A program made the position numbers and the translations under genes. The notes below the pieces were generated by a model that was not told the DNA's origin, made no database searches, and was given only the letters and a program-made list of their open reading frames with translations. 64,000 bases of DNA, taken from the NCBI RefSeq assembly GCF_027497495.1, contig NZ_CP114205.1, forward strand, positions 3,286,001-3,350,000. Reading direction: 5' to 3'. This document shows, one piece after another, positions 55,541 to 63,296 of the stretch (position 1 is the stretch's first letter; the number at the start of each line of letters is the position of its first letter). The stretch is from Streptomyces tubercidicus (lineage in GTDB: Bacteria > Actinomycetota > Actinomycetes > Streptomycetales > Streptomycetaceae).

Positions 55541-55655
55541 GGGGTGTTACGGGATGGGGTGTTACGGGGTGGGGCGTTATGGGGCGGAGGGTGCCGGGGC
55601 AGGCTCGGACGGGGCAGGTCGGTGCGGGGCAGGTCGGTGCGGGGCAGGTAGGGAT
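55541..55655. repeat. Two 15-bp tandem arrays around the DUF3159 3' end
   Basis: GGGGTGTTACGGGRT-type units occur three times (55541-55585), spanning the gene's stop codon, and GGGGCAGGTCGGTGC-type units four times (55596-55655), encoding PAPHR-like pentapeptides. The 15-bp length keeps the frame, so the tail length can vary. Confidence 0.85.
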
Positions 55656-56323
55656 GGGGCCGGGCTCGTGCCGACGGGGGCCTCGCAGCGGTGCGTACCG
55701 ACGGAGCGCCGGTAGACGCGCCACCCCAGGAGTGCGCCGATCGCGAGCACGAGGGGCTGGAAGACATCGACCGTCCCGAGGGCGACGGCCTCGCCGGCCA
55801 GGAACAACGGGAGCTGGACCGACAGCATCAGGAGATTGCCGGCGTAGAGGACCAGATGGCCTTTGGCGAAGGCCCGGCGGCGCACCGTACAGCGGCGCCA
55901 GGCCGTCCGCTCGCCCGTGGCCAGCCCCACCATCACGCCCAGCGGCGGCCAGCCGAGCCACAGCAGCACCGGCGTCACCACGGCCATCACGCCGTGCAGC
56001 ACGAGGTGCGGAAGGAAGAAGTTGGTGGCGTCCCCGGTGCGCCCGGCCAGTACGCCCTGGACGCAGACCACGGCGAGGACGGCGAGCGCCTGCCGCACCG
56101 GCTCCTTGCGCACCAGCCGGAGGAGGAAGACCCCCGCCCCGGCGGCCAAGGCGAGCGTCAGCGCGACGCCGAGCCGGTGGGTGAGGGCGAAGGTCAGGGT
56201 GAACCCGAAGACGGGCGTCACATCGATCACGGTGCTGCGCAGCCGCTTCCGTACGGCGATACGGACGGCGTCCGCACCTCCGGGTGCGGGGTCTGCGGCA
56301 GGATCCACGGGGTCTCCAGGCAT
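55577..56323 (-). CDS. DUF3159 family membrane protein
   Basis: 248 residues from ATG 56323. About six hydrophobic helices with the DUF3159 core (GVLAGRTGDATNFFLPHLVLHGVMAVV). Function unknown; the family is actinobacterial. The C-terminal ~30 residues are PAPHR-type repeats encoded by tandem DNA repeats. It stands 53 nt upstream of the P450 gene and is probably the first gene of that operon, which is an unusual pairing. Confidence 0.85.
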   Translation of the reverse strand: MPGDPVDPAADPAPGGADAVRIAVRKRLRSTVIDVTPVFGFTLTFALTHRLGVALTLALAAGAGVFLLRLVRKEPVRQALAVLAVVCVQGVLAGRTGDATNFFLPHLVLHGVMAVVTPVLLWLGWPPLGVMVGLATGERTAWRRCTVRRRAFAKGHLVLYAGNLLMLSVQLPLFLAGEAVALGTVDVFQPLVLAIGALLGWRVYRRSVGTHRCEAPVGTSPAPSLPAPHRPAPHRPAPSEPAPAPSAP

Positions 56324-56609
56324 CGCGGCGGACGGTGGTCGTTCCGATGTCGTGGTCCAGAAAAACGGGCCCCGTTGACCGGCCCCGGTCGGCAACCTGA
56401 CCATTGCCTGACAGCCGGAGCCCGCGCAGGCCCGTGCCGCGCGCCGCTGGTCCGCCCGTACTGCTCATGCGGCTCGCTCATGCGGCCCGTGCAGCTTGCT
56501 CATCCGCAACTCACACGGCCCGTGCGGCTCATGCCGCTCGCTCGTGCCGACGCCCGGGAACCGGCTGACGCGCCGACACGTTGTCGTCGCAGACACCACG
56601 ACGCGATGG

Positions 56610-57347
56610 GTGACCGACATGCTTTCCGCCTCGCCGACAAGTGGCGCACCGCTACCCCGCGGAAGCGGGCAGCGGCTGCTCGTCGTGGACGACGACCCGC
56701 GGATGTCGGAGCTCCTGGAGACCACACTCGGCCTCGCGGGCTACGAGGTCACCACCGCCGGCTGCGGCGGCGAGGCCCTGCGCGCCTACGCGGAACTGCC
56801 CCCCGATCTGCTGGTGCTGGACGTCCTGCTGCCCGACCTCGACGGCTTCACCGTCTGCCGCCGCCTGGTGGAGAACGGGGCCCGGCTGCCGGTGCTGTTC
56901 CTGACCGCGCGGGACTCCGTCGACGACCGGGTGACGGGCTTCGCGATGGGCGCGGACGACTACCTCACCAAGCCCTTCAGCCTCCCCGAACTCCTCGCCA
57001 GGGTGCATGCCCTGCTGCGCCGCGCCGGCCGGTCCGCGGAGACCGGCCCGCTGCTGTGCTTCGCCGATCTGACCGTCGACGAACGCACCAGACGGGTCCG
57101 TCGCGGGGACCGCCAGATAGCGCTGTCGCCGACCGAGTACAAGCTGCTGCGCTACTTGCTGATCAATACCGACCAGGTGTTGTCGAAGGAACAGATCATG
57201 GACCACGTCTGGCAGCACCACTTCGGCGAGGGCGTCGTCGAGAAGCTCGTGTCCCGGCTCCGGGCCAAGGTGGACGCCAAAGCGCCCGCCCTGATCCATA
57301 CGATGCGCGGCTTCGGCTACAGTCTGCGGCTCCCCGAAGGCGGCTGA
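56610..57347 (+). CDS. OmpR/PhoB-family response regulator
   Basis: 245 residues. Receiver domain with acidic VVDDDPRM, phospho-Asp in LLVLDVLLPDLDGF and Lys in DDYLTKPFSL. The C-terminal winged helix (LSPTEYKLLRYLLINTDQVLSKEQIMDHVW to IHTMRGFGYSLR) binds DNA. GTG 56610 or ATG 56619 as start; the frame opens further upstream. Its kinase follows one base after the stop. Confidence 0.93.
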   Translation: MTDMLSASPTSGAPLPRGSGQRLLVVDDDPRMSELLETTLGLAGYEVTTAGCGGEALRAYAELPPDLLVLDVLLPDLDGFTVCRRLVENGARLPVLFLTARDSVDDRVTGFAMGADDYLTKPFSLPELLARVHALLRRAGRSAETGPLLCFADLTVDERTRRVRRGDRQIALSPTEYKLLRYLLINTDQVLSKEQIMDHVWQHHFGEGVVEKLVSRLRAKVDAKAPALIHTMRGFGYSLRLPEGG

Positions 57348-57348
57348 G

Positions 57349-58782
57349 ATGGCCGGCGCGTGGCGCGGCTCCCTGCGGGCACGGCTGATGGTGGGCGTCG
57401 TCCTGCTGGCGGCCGTGGGCATGGTGGCCGTCAACGCGGTGTCGCTGATCGGGCTGCGGCTCAACCTCGTCGACGTCGCCGATGCCACCCTCACCAAGAC
57501 CCGGCAGACCGTTCAGCACCGGGCGCACCACCGACGCCGCCCCGTCGACGAGGACAACCTCAACTCCCTCCTTCCCGACGGCACCTACATCGCGCTGGTC
57601 AACAACCGGGGCCGGGTGGTCGCCCAGACCCCGGCACGGGATCTCGACGGGCGCCCCCGCTCCCGCCCCGACCTGCCCGCCCCGATACCCGACGGCTTCG
57701 CCGAGCACATCGTCACCCTCTCCGCCCGGGACACGCCGGTCCCCCGGTACCGCATCCTGAGCTTCCCGCTCGGCCACTCCGCCACGGTCCGGCCCTCCCC
57801 CGGGGCAGCACCCCAGGCGTTCAGCAGGGTGGTCGTCGCCAAGAGCCTCCAGCCCGCTGACGATGTCGTGTACTGGCTGATCGGCTCCGACTCCGCCGCC
57901 ACACTGGCCGTGCTCGGGGGCATCGTGCTGCTCAGCCGCGGGGTGCTGGGCGTGGGCCTGCGGCCGCTGCGGGACATGGCCGCCACCGCGACCGCGATCG
58001 CCGACGGCGACCTCGACCAGCGCATCGAGGTCGCCCGCCGTCACTCCGAGGTGGGAGAGGTGGGCACCGCCCTCAACCGGGCCTTCGACGAACGCCAGCG
58101 ATCCGAGGAGCAGCTCCGGCAGTTCGTGGCCAACGCCTCCCATGAGCTGCGCACTCCGCTGACCACGATCCGGGGCTGGGCCCAACTCCATCTGCACGGC
58201 CTTGCCCAGGACCCCGCGCTCATCGAGCGCGCGATGCTGCGTATCGAGGGCGAGGCGGCCAGGATGCACTCCATGGTCGAGGAGTTGCTGCTGCTCGCCC
58301 GCCTCGACCAGGGCCGCCCGCTCGCGCACGCCCCGGTGGACCTCGCCGCACTCGCCGACGAAGCCGTCACCGACGCCCGGGTCGTCGCCCCCGACAGACC
58401 CCTCACCCTCGACGTACCGGACGAGGTGCACACCTGCGGCGACGAGGACCGCCTCCGCCAGGTACTCCAAAACCTCCTGAGCAACGCACTACGCCACACC
58501 CCACCCCACACCCCGGTATCCGTAACGGCCCGCGCGCTCCCCAACGGCACCACAGAACTGGCAGTCACCGACCAGGGCCCCGGCATACCCCCGGAAACAG
58601 CCGCCCGAATCTTCGAACGCTTCTACCGCGGCGACGAATCCCGCACCCCCACCAGCGGCGGCACCGGCCTCGGCCTCAGCATCGTCCGCTCCATAGCCGA
58701 GGCCCACAACGGCACGGCCACCGTCCACACCTCCCCGGGCAAGGGCAGCACCTTCAGGGTCACACTGCCGGGAGCGGGGTGA
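57349..58782 (+). CDS. Sensor histidine kinase
   Basis: 477 residues. One membrane helix at ~12-35, an external sensor loop to ~165, a second helix (~182-200), HAMP ~205-255, the HisKA phospho-His in NASHELRTPLTTIRGW and an HATPase with NLLSNALRHTP, DQGPGIP and GGTGLGLSIV. Partner of the preceding regulator. The signal is unknown. It is divergent from the P450 operon, which is a candidate target. Confidence 0.93.
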   Translation: MAGAWRGSLRARLMVGVVLLAAVGMVAVNAVSLIGLRLNLVDVADATLTKTRQTVQHRAHHRRRPVDEDNLNSLLPDGTYIALVNNRGRVVAQTPARDLDGRPRSRPDLPAPIPDGFAEHIVTLSARDTPVPRYRILSFPLGHSATVRPSPGAAPQAFSRVVVAKSLQPADDVVYWLIGSDSAATLAVLGGIVLLSRGVLGVGLRPLRDMAATATAIADGDLDQRIEVARRHSEVGEVGTALNRAFDERQRSEEQLRQFVANASHELRTPLTTIRGWAQLHLHGLAQDPALIERAMLRIEGEAARMHSMVEELLLLARLDQGRPLAHAPVDLAALADEAVTDARVVAPDRPLTLDVPDEVHTCGDEDRLRQVLQNLLSNALRHTPPHTPVSVTARALPNGTTELAVTDQGPGIPPETAARIFERFYRGDESRTPTSGGTGLGLSIVRSIAEAHNGTATVHTSPGKGSTFRVTLPGAG

Positions 58783-59108
58783 ACGACCGCGGGCGGCCCC
58801 GCCGATGTCCGCATCTCCCGCATCTCCCGCATCTCCCCTTCGGCGCTTGGCTCTTGAGGCCAAAGCCAGACGCAGAAGCGTGCGCGGGAGGAGAGTCCCG
58901 CCGCATGGCCATCAACTACCGCAAGCGCCACAGCGCGCTCGCTTGAGTCCGTCCGTACACGTCGCAGGCCCGGCCGGTGTTTCCGGTCGGGCCTGCGACG
59001 TGCTGGGGCGAGTGTCAGCGACGGTGTGCGCGTGGTGTTGCGGGTGCTGGCCGTTGGGCGGAGTTCTGGAGGAGCGCGTGGTCTGAGGCTTTGTGGTGGG
59101 AACGGCTG
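58783..59108. other. Gene-poor gap with one strong hairpin
   Basis: No real gene is seen except a possible 13-codon frame at 58905-58946 (MAINYRKRHSALA, preceded by GGAGGAG), which may be the tail of a lost gene. A terminator-like hairpin follows at 58961-58999 (17-bp arms, one G-T pair). This gap begins the degraded accessory segment that runs to tRNA-Thr. Confidence 0.5.
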
Positions 59109-59658
59109 CTAGGGCGTGGGCGGGAGGTCTGCGGTGCGGCGCAGGCGCCAGACGAGGACGTCGCTGATGGATTCGGCGGTGTCCAGTTCCTGACGGGCGG
59201 CGGCCTCGGAGAGCAGGGTGCTGGGGATTGTGGCCGGCGTGTTCGGCGTCGGCGAGGGTGGCTGCCAGGGCGTCCCAGCCGGGCTCGTCCAGGATGGCGT
59301 CGTTGAGTTCGGGCAGGGCGGCGTGCAGGGTAGTGGCGTGGTGGCGGCGCAGGGACGGGGCGGTGCGGCGGCCACGTTCGCGCAGCACCGTGAGGGGTTC
59401 AACGGCTGCCTGCCGGTAGGCAGCTCGCAGGTGCTCGGCGGCCTGTCGGGCAGCTTCGGGCTGCTGGGCGTGCCAGTGCGCGGCGGCACTGGCGAGGAAG
59501 ACCAGCATGTCGAGGACCATCGCGGTGCCGGCTCCGTCCTCGCTCCGGCCGAGCGCGGGCCCGCTGTGGATGAGGTCGCGGGCCGCGCGGCGCAGGTCCT
59601 GCAGCCACAGCCTCTGCCCGGGTGACCAGTAGGGCCGCCCAGGCTCGCTCAGCACCAC
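59109..59658 (-). pseudogene. Frameshifted hypothetical gene of an integrated element
   Basis: The N-terminal ~145 residues (PYWSPGQRLWLQDLRRAARDLIHSG; LHAALPELNDAILDEPGWDALAATLADAEHAGHN) are in one frame and the C-terminal ~30 (LLSEAAARQELDTAESISDVLVWRLRRTADL) in another, with the break near 59210-59220. Both halves are helical and natural in composition, so a single protein has been broken. Family unknown; such proteins are common near plasmid-type integrated elements of streptomycetes. Confidence 0.6.
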
Positions 59659-59692
59659 TGCTGTCCGCCGACGTTGATGTCAGCCGCAGATG

Positions 59693-59944
59693 TCAGCAGC
59701 CCTCCCCGACTGGCTCGATGGCCTCGGCCCACTCACGAGCTGACCAGGGGTTACCGGGTACCCCAAGCCGCGCGGCCACTACGTCATCAAGGAAGCGTGG
59801 GTTGGGGATCTCCAGGGCATCATGCGGCCACCAGAAGGAGTCACATTCAGTGCACAGGGAGAACGTAGATCCGTCGTCCTTGAACCGGTAGGAATGAACC
59901 CAGTCCTCCTCGCAGCGCGGACACAGTGGAAGCTGTGTGGGCAT
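59693..59944 (-). CDS. Small zinc-ribbon-like hypothetical protein
   Basis: 83 residues. CPRC and CTEC pairs (residues ~8-34) give four Cys for a zinc ribbon; the C-terminal part is Trp-rich. It lies 12 nt after the 60151-59957 gene and is probably translated from the same mRNA. Codon third positions are less GC-rich than the core genes, in line with acquired DNA. Confidence 0.6.
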   Translation of the reverse strand: MPTQLPLCPRCEEDWVHSYRFKDDGSTFSLCTECDSFWWPHDALEIPNPRFLDDVVAARLGVPGNPWSAREWAEAIEPVGEGC

Positions 59945-59956
59945 GCACGTCGCCGT

Positions 59957-60151
59957 TCAGATCGAGTGGAAGGCGCTCGGGTCGGTTCCCGGCGGAAGGC
60001 TCCTGGTCATGTTCACGTAGACCGGACCGTAAGGAGTGGCGGTCTGCCACGCCTCCCACTGATCTAGATCATGGGAGCAGAACCTCTTCAAGAAGCTGAG
60101 GAACTCCTTGAACTCATCGTCCGACAGTCGGCCGTTCTCCACCTGGTCCAT
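59957..60151 (-). CDS. Small hypothetical protein, possible immunity-type
   Basis: 64 residues: an acidic helical start (LSDDEFKEFLSFLKRFCSHDLDQWEAWQT) and a beta-like tail (GPVYVNMTRSLPPG). No recognised domain, although the acidic, compact form resembles immunity proteins of polymorphic toxins. Relatively AT-rich for the window. First gene of a two-gene leftward unit. Confidence 0.55.
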   Translation of the reverse strand: MDQVENGRLSDDEFKEFLSFLKRFCSHDLDQWEAWQTATPYGPVYVNMTRSLPPGTDPSAFHSI

Positions 60152-60443
60152 GCACCGAGGTTAGATGACCGTCCCAGGACAGGAGTGGACCTCCAAGCTT
60201 TGGGCTTGGGAATCACCGTGCGTTCCGTGCCGACTCTGGGGCTGAGCTGCGCGAACAGTGGTTGGCGTTGCGGCGGCGGCCCATGTGTGGTGATCCGCGA
60301 TTGACCGCGGTTTACCCCCCGTTCTGGTGCGCATCTGGTGCGGTGTGATGCAGCCTCGCAAGTGGAGTAGTTCCTTGCAGCAGAGGGATGCCAGTGTCCC
60401 GAGGGTTTGGCGCGCGGACCTTCCAGACAACCTAGGGGTGGGC

Positions 60444-60944
60444 ATGGAGTGGACAGCAGTCGTGGCGACGGCTGTGGGTACGGTCCTTGGCGTGGTCAGC
60501 ACACTTGTTGCCGACCGCATTCGGTGGCGCCGAGAGAGGTCGGAAAGGGACCGCGCTGAGCTGCGCACCTCTTTCATGGAATACCTGGGTGCCCTAGCTC
60601 AGGCCCGCGACGCCTTCTCTCGGGCAGAGCCTTCACAGGAGCGCGTCGGCAGGGGGCACATCGCGATCAGCGAGTACGGCGTGTATGCCGCGCAGCACCA
60701 ACTGGAGTTGGTGGCACCGCAGCCGATCCTTGAATTGGCTCGCCAGGCCACCCTTACGGTGCTCGACTTCCATGACGCGGTGGTTGCCGGTCATGACGCG
60801 GACTCGGACGAGTACATGAACGCGTGGCGGGCTGCGCGTGAGGCCCGTGGCAGGTTGGTTGAGGCGATGCAGACAGCTCTCCGTCTCCACGACGCCCGGC
60901 ACGGCTGCGCCTCACCGCGGCCGGCGTCGCCCCGCGCGTGCTGA
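60444..60944 (+). CDS. Membrane-anchored hypothetical protein, 3' end fused to integrase DNA
   Basis: 166 residues from ATG 60444 (AGGGG upstream). One N-terminal membrane helix (VVATAVGTVLGVVSTLVADRI), then a basic RWRRERSERDR coiled-coil-like stretch and a helical domain. The last ~20 residues (LHDARHGCA...) are not its own: they correspond to the box II region of a tyrosine integrase, read partly out of frame. A deletion has therefore joined this gene to an integrase tail. Confidence 0.6.
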   Translation: MEWTAVVATAVGTVLGVVSTLVADRIRWRRERSERDRAELRTSFMEYLGALAQARDAFSRAEPSQERVGRGHIAISEYGVYAAQHQLELVAPQPILELARQATLTVLDFHDAVVAGHDADSDEYMNAWRAAREARGRLVEAMQTALRLHDARHGCASPRPASPRAC

Positions 60945-61069
60945 TGGAGATCCTCGGCCACAGCCAGATCAGCATGACCATGGACGTCTACACGCACGTC
61001 GCCCAGGACACGCAGCGGGAAGCGATCAGCCACATGGACCGGCTCCTGAAACGGCGGCTCCGGGACTGA
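60885..61069 (+). pseudogene. C-terminal fragment of a tyrosine integrase
   Basis: Read across one frameshift near 60910, it encodes HDARHGC then LTAAGVAPRVLMEILGHSQISMTMDVYTHVAQDTQREAISHMDRLLKR, the C-terminal catalytic part of a phage/AICE-type integrase with box II Arg and the nucleophile Tyr in MDVYTHV. The N-terminal ~300 residues are missing. It lies 90 bp from tRNA-Thr, the usual position of an integrase next to its attachment site. Confidence 0.85.
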
Positions 61070-61108
61070 TCGACCGACCGTCCCCGTTGATGTCACCCGT
61101 GGATGTCA

Positions 61109-61140
61109 GAAGCCCCAGGCCGCTACCGGCCTGGGGCTTC
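61109..61140 (+). terminator. Terminator after the integrase fragment
   Basis: Perfect 14-bp arms (61109-61122 with 61127-61140), loop CTAC, followed by a short TTCTTCC stretch. It separates the integrase remnant from tRNA-Thr. Confidence 0.8.
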
Positions 61141-61158
61141 TTCCCTGCTCAAGCTAAG

Positions 61159-61232
61159 AGCCCCCTGTCGGATTCGAACCGACGACCTTCGCTTTACAAG
61201 AGCGGTGCTCTGGCCAGCTGAGCTAAGGAGGC
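61159..61232 (-). tRNA. tRNA-Thr (anticodon TGT)
   Basis: 74 nt. Acceptor stem GCCTCCT with AGGGGGC (one G-U pair), D arm with AGCTCAGCTGGCCAGAGC, anticodon arm CCGCT-CTTGTAA-AGCGA giving TGT, and T arm GTCGG-TTCGAAT-CCGAC. CCA is not encoded. It reads threonine codon ACA. Its 3' end faces the integrase fragment, consistent with use as an attachment site. Confidence 0.95.
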
Positions 61233-61408
61233 GCGCGTGAAGCAGTGTACCCAGGTGTGCCGGATGCCGGTTCCCATTTCGTGGCTGCAGGGCTACTGAC
61301 ACCGGGGCCGGGCGCGGGTAGCGTCACGGAGAGTCCACGCATCTGTGGACTACACCACTCCTTTTACTCGGATCGTCCGGCACGTTCCTGCCGGTGAAGG
61401 GATTCACC

Positions 61409-62545
61409 ATGGCTACGGTCACGTATGACCAGGCAACCCGTATCTACCCGGGTTCCGACAAGCCCGCCGTCGACAAACTGGACATCGCCATCGAAGACGG
61501 CGAATTTCTTGTCCTGGTCGGCCCCTCCGGATGCGGCAAGTCCACCTCGCTGCGGATGCTCGCGGGGCTGGAGGACGTCGACGGGGGCGCCATCCGTATC
61601 GGGGACCGCGATGTCACCCACCTTCCGCCCAAGGACCGGGACATCGCCATGGTGTTCCAGAACTACGCGCTGTATCCGCACATGACGGTCGCCGACAACA
61701 TGGGCTTCGCGCTCAAGATCGCCGGTGTGCCGAAGGCCGAGATCCGGCAGAAGGTCGAGGACGCGGCCAAGATCCTGGACCTGACCGAGTACCTGGGGCG
61801 CAAGCCCAAGGCGCTGTCCGGTGGTCAGCGGCAGCGGGTCGCGATGGGCCGGGCGATCGTCCGGGAGCCGCAGGTCTTCCTGATGGACGAGCCGCTGTCC
61901 AACCTGGACGCCAAGCTGCGCGTCCAGACCCGTACGCAGATCGCGGGGCTGCAGCGCCGGCTCGGGATCACGACGGTGTACGTCACGCACGACCAGGTGG
62001 AGGCGATGACGATGGGCGACCGGGTCGCCGTGCTCAAGGACGGTCTGTTGCAGCAGATCGACTCGCCGCGGAACATGTACGACCGGCCGGCGAACCTGTT
62101 CGTGGCGGGCTTCATCGGCTCGCCCGCGATGAACCTCGTCGAGGTGCCGATCACCGACGGCGGCGTGAAGTTCGGCAACAGCGTCGTCCCGGTCAACCGT
62201 GAGGCGCTGTCCACGGCCGCCGACAAGGGCGACCGGACGGTGACCGTGGGCGTGCGCCCCGAGCACTTCGACATCGTCGAGCAGAACGACTCCGCCGCGA
62301 AGTCGCTGTCCAAGGAGTCCGCGGACGCACCGGCCGGTCTGGCCATCACGGTCAATGTCGTCGAGGAACTCGGCGCCGACGGCTATGTGTACGGCACCGC
62401 GGAGGTCGGCGGCGAGGTCAAGGATCTCGTCGTACGGGTCAACGGCCGCCAGGTCCCGGAGAAGGGCAGCCGGCTGCATGTCGTGCCGCGGGCGGGCGAG
62501 ACGCATGTGTTCTCGACGTCGTCGGGGGAGCGGCTCACCGACTGA
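61409..62545 (+). CDS. msiK: Multiple-sugar ABC importer ATPase MsiK
   Basis: 378 residues. ATPase domain with Walker A GPSGCGKST, signature LSGGQRQRVAMGRAIVR and Walker B VFLMDEPLSNLDAKLR, then a C-terminal regulatory domain (~240-378, VGVRPEHFDIV) as in MalK/UgpC. MsiK is the shared ATPase for several sugar importers in streptomycetes, including chitobiose and cellobiose uptake, so it may serve the orphan binding protein at 35.7 kb. GAAGGGA lies before ATG 61409. Confidence 0.95.
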   Translation: MATVTYDQATRIYPGSDKPAVDKLDIAIEDGEFLVLVGPSGCGKSTSLRMLAGLEDVDGGAIRIGDRDVTHLPPKDRDIAMVFQNYALYPHMTVADNMGFALKIAGVPKAEIRQKVEDAAKILDLTEYLGRKPKALSGGQRQRVAMGRAIVREPQVFLMDEPLSNLDAKLRVQTRTQIAGLQRRLGITTVYVTHDQVEAMTMGDRVAVLKDGLLQQIDSPRNMYDRPANLFVAGFIGSPAMNLVEVPITDGGVKFGNSVVPVNREALSTAADKGDRTVTVGVRPEHFDIVEQNDSAAKSLSKESADAPAGLAITVNVVEELGADGYVYGTAEVGGEVKDLVVRVNGRQVPEKGSRLHVVPRAGETHVFSTSSGERLTD

Positions 62546-62639
62546 GGCGGTGGTAATTCCTAGAGCGGCGGCGGTATCGGGGGAGCCCGGTGCCGCCGCC
62601 GTGGCGTTGCGGTCGACAGTCAGCGGGCCCCGGCGCGCC

Positions 62640-62712
62640 GCCATGGCGCCACCACGCCACCACGCCACCACGCCACCACCACGGCACCACGGCACCACGG
62701 CACCACGGCACC
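62640..62712. repeat. CACCACG-type microsatellite
   Basis: CACCACGC and CACCACGG units of 8-9 bp repeat about eight times downstream of msiK. The gap 62546-62849 contains nothing else evident except the start region of the next gene. Confidence 0.85.
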
Positions 62713-62849
62713 AAGTCACCCCCTACTCGGACATAACCCGACTTTCCACACCAGTGCGTCAACATCACAACCGCACCGACGGGCCATTGCGTCCCCCGAT
62801 ATGGTGACCAAATGTCGCCAAATCATCACTCCTCGCTACGATCGCGACC

Positions 62850-63266
62850 GTGAACTCCGCAGCCCGCCGCATCGGCAGAACTCTCGCCCTCGTCCTTCCC
62901 GTCGTCCTGGTGCTGTCCGGGACCCTCGCGGTCACCCGCGTCCCCTGGTCGTCGACGGCCACCGACTCCCAGGTGCTCACCGCGTCCTCCGGGAAGGCCC
63001 TCACCAAAACCGCCGTCCGCGCCCCCGAGGAGGCGCTGCGCAAGCGTCTGCTGGTCGAGCTCCAGGAGAAGGACCCGGGCGTCGCCCTGACCCACCTCCA
63101 GGAGGCGACCACCAAGCGCCCCTCACTGGCCAAGCACTGCGTCTCCATCGCCCGTGACCTCGGCCGTGCCGCGGTTGCCAAGTACGGGGCCGCACACCGC
63201 GCCCAGGCCTTCTCCCGCCCGGTCTGCGACACCTCCTTCGCCACCGGCGTCGCCGCCGCCCAGTGA
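62850..63266 (+). CDS. Small secreted or membrane-anchored hypothetical protein
   Basis: 138 residues from GTG 62850. RRIGRTLALVLPVVLVLSGTLAV is a signal peptide or N-terminal anchor. The exported part is helical with two Cys (KHCVSIARDLG and RPVCDTSFA) that could form a disulfide. No family name known. TACGAT ends 7 nt before the start and no ribosome binding site is present, suggesting a leaderless mRNA. Confidence 0.7.
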   Translation: MNSAARRIGRTLALVLPVVLVLSGTLAVTRVPWSSTATDSQVLTASSGKALTKTAVRAPEEALRKRLLVELQEKDPGVALTHLQEATTKRPSLAKHCVSIARDLGRAAVAKYGAAHRAQAFSRPVCDTSFATGVAAAQ

Positions 63267-63296
63267 CCCCTGCTCGCACCGCATAGGGTGCGATCC

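Noticed and set aside
58905..58946. 13-codon peptide MAINYRKRHSALA with a good ribosome binding site
   Set aside because: Too short to support alone; it lies at the edge of a decayed element and may be the tail of a lost gene.
58950..59000. Left attachment site copy of the tRNA-Thr 3' end
   Set aside because: The sequence there is an ordinary terminator-like hairpin; no match to the tRNA 3' end was found in the window.
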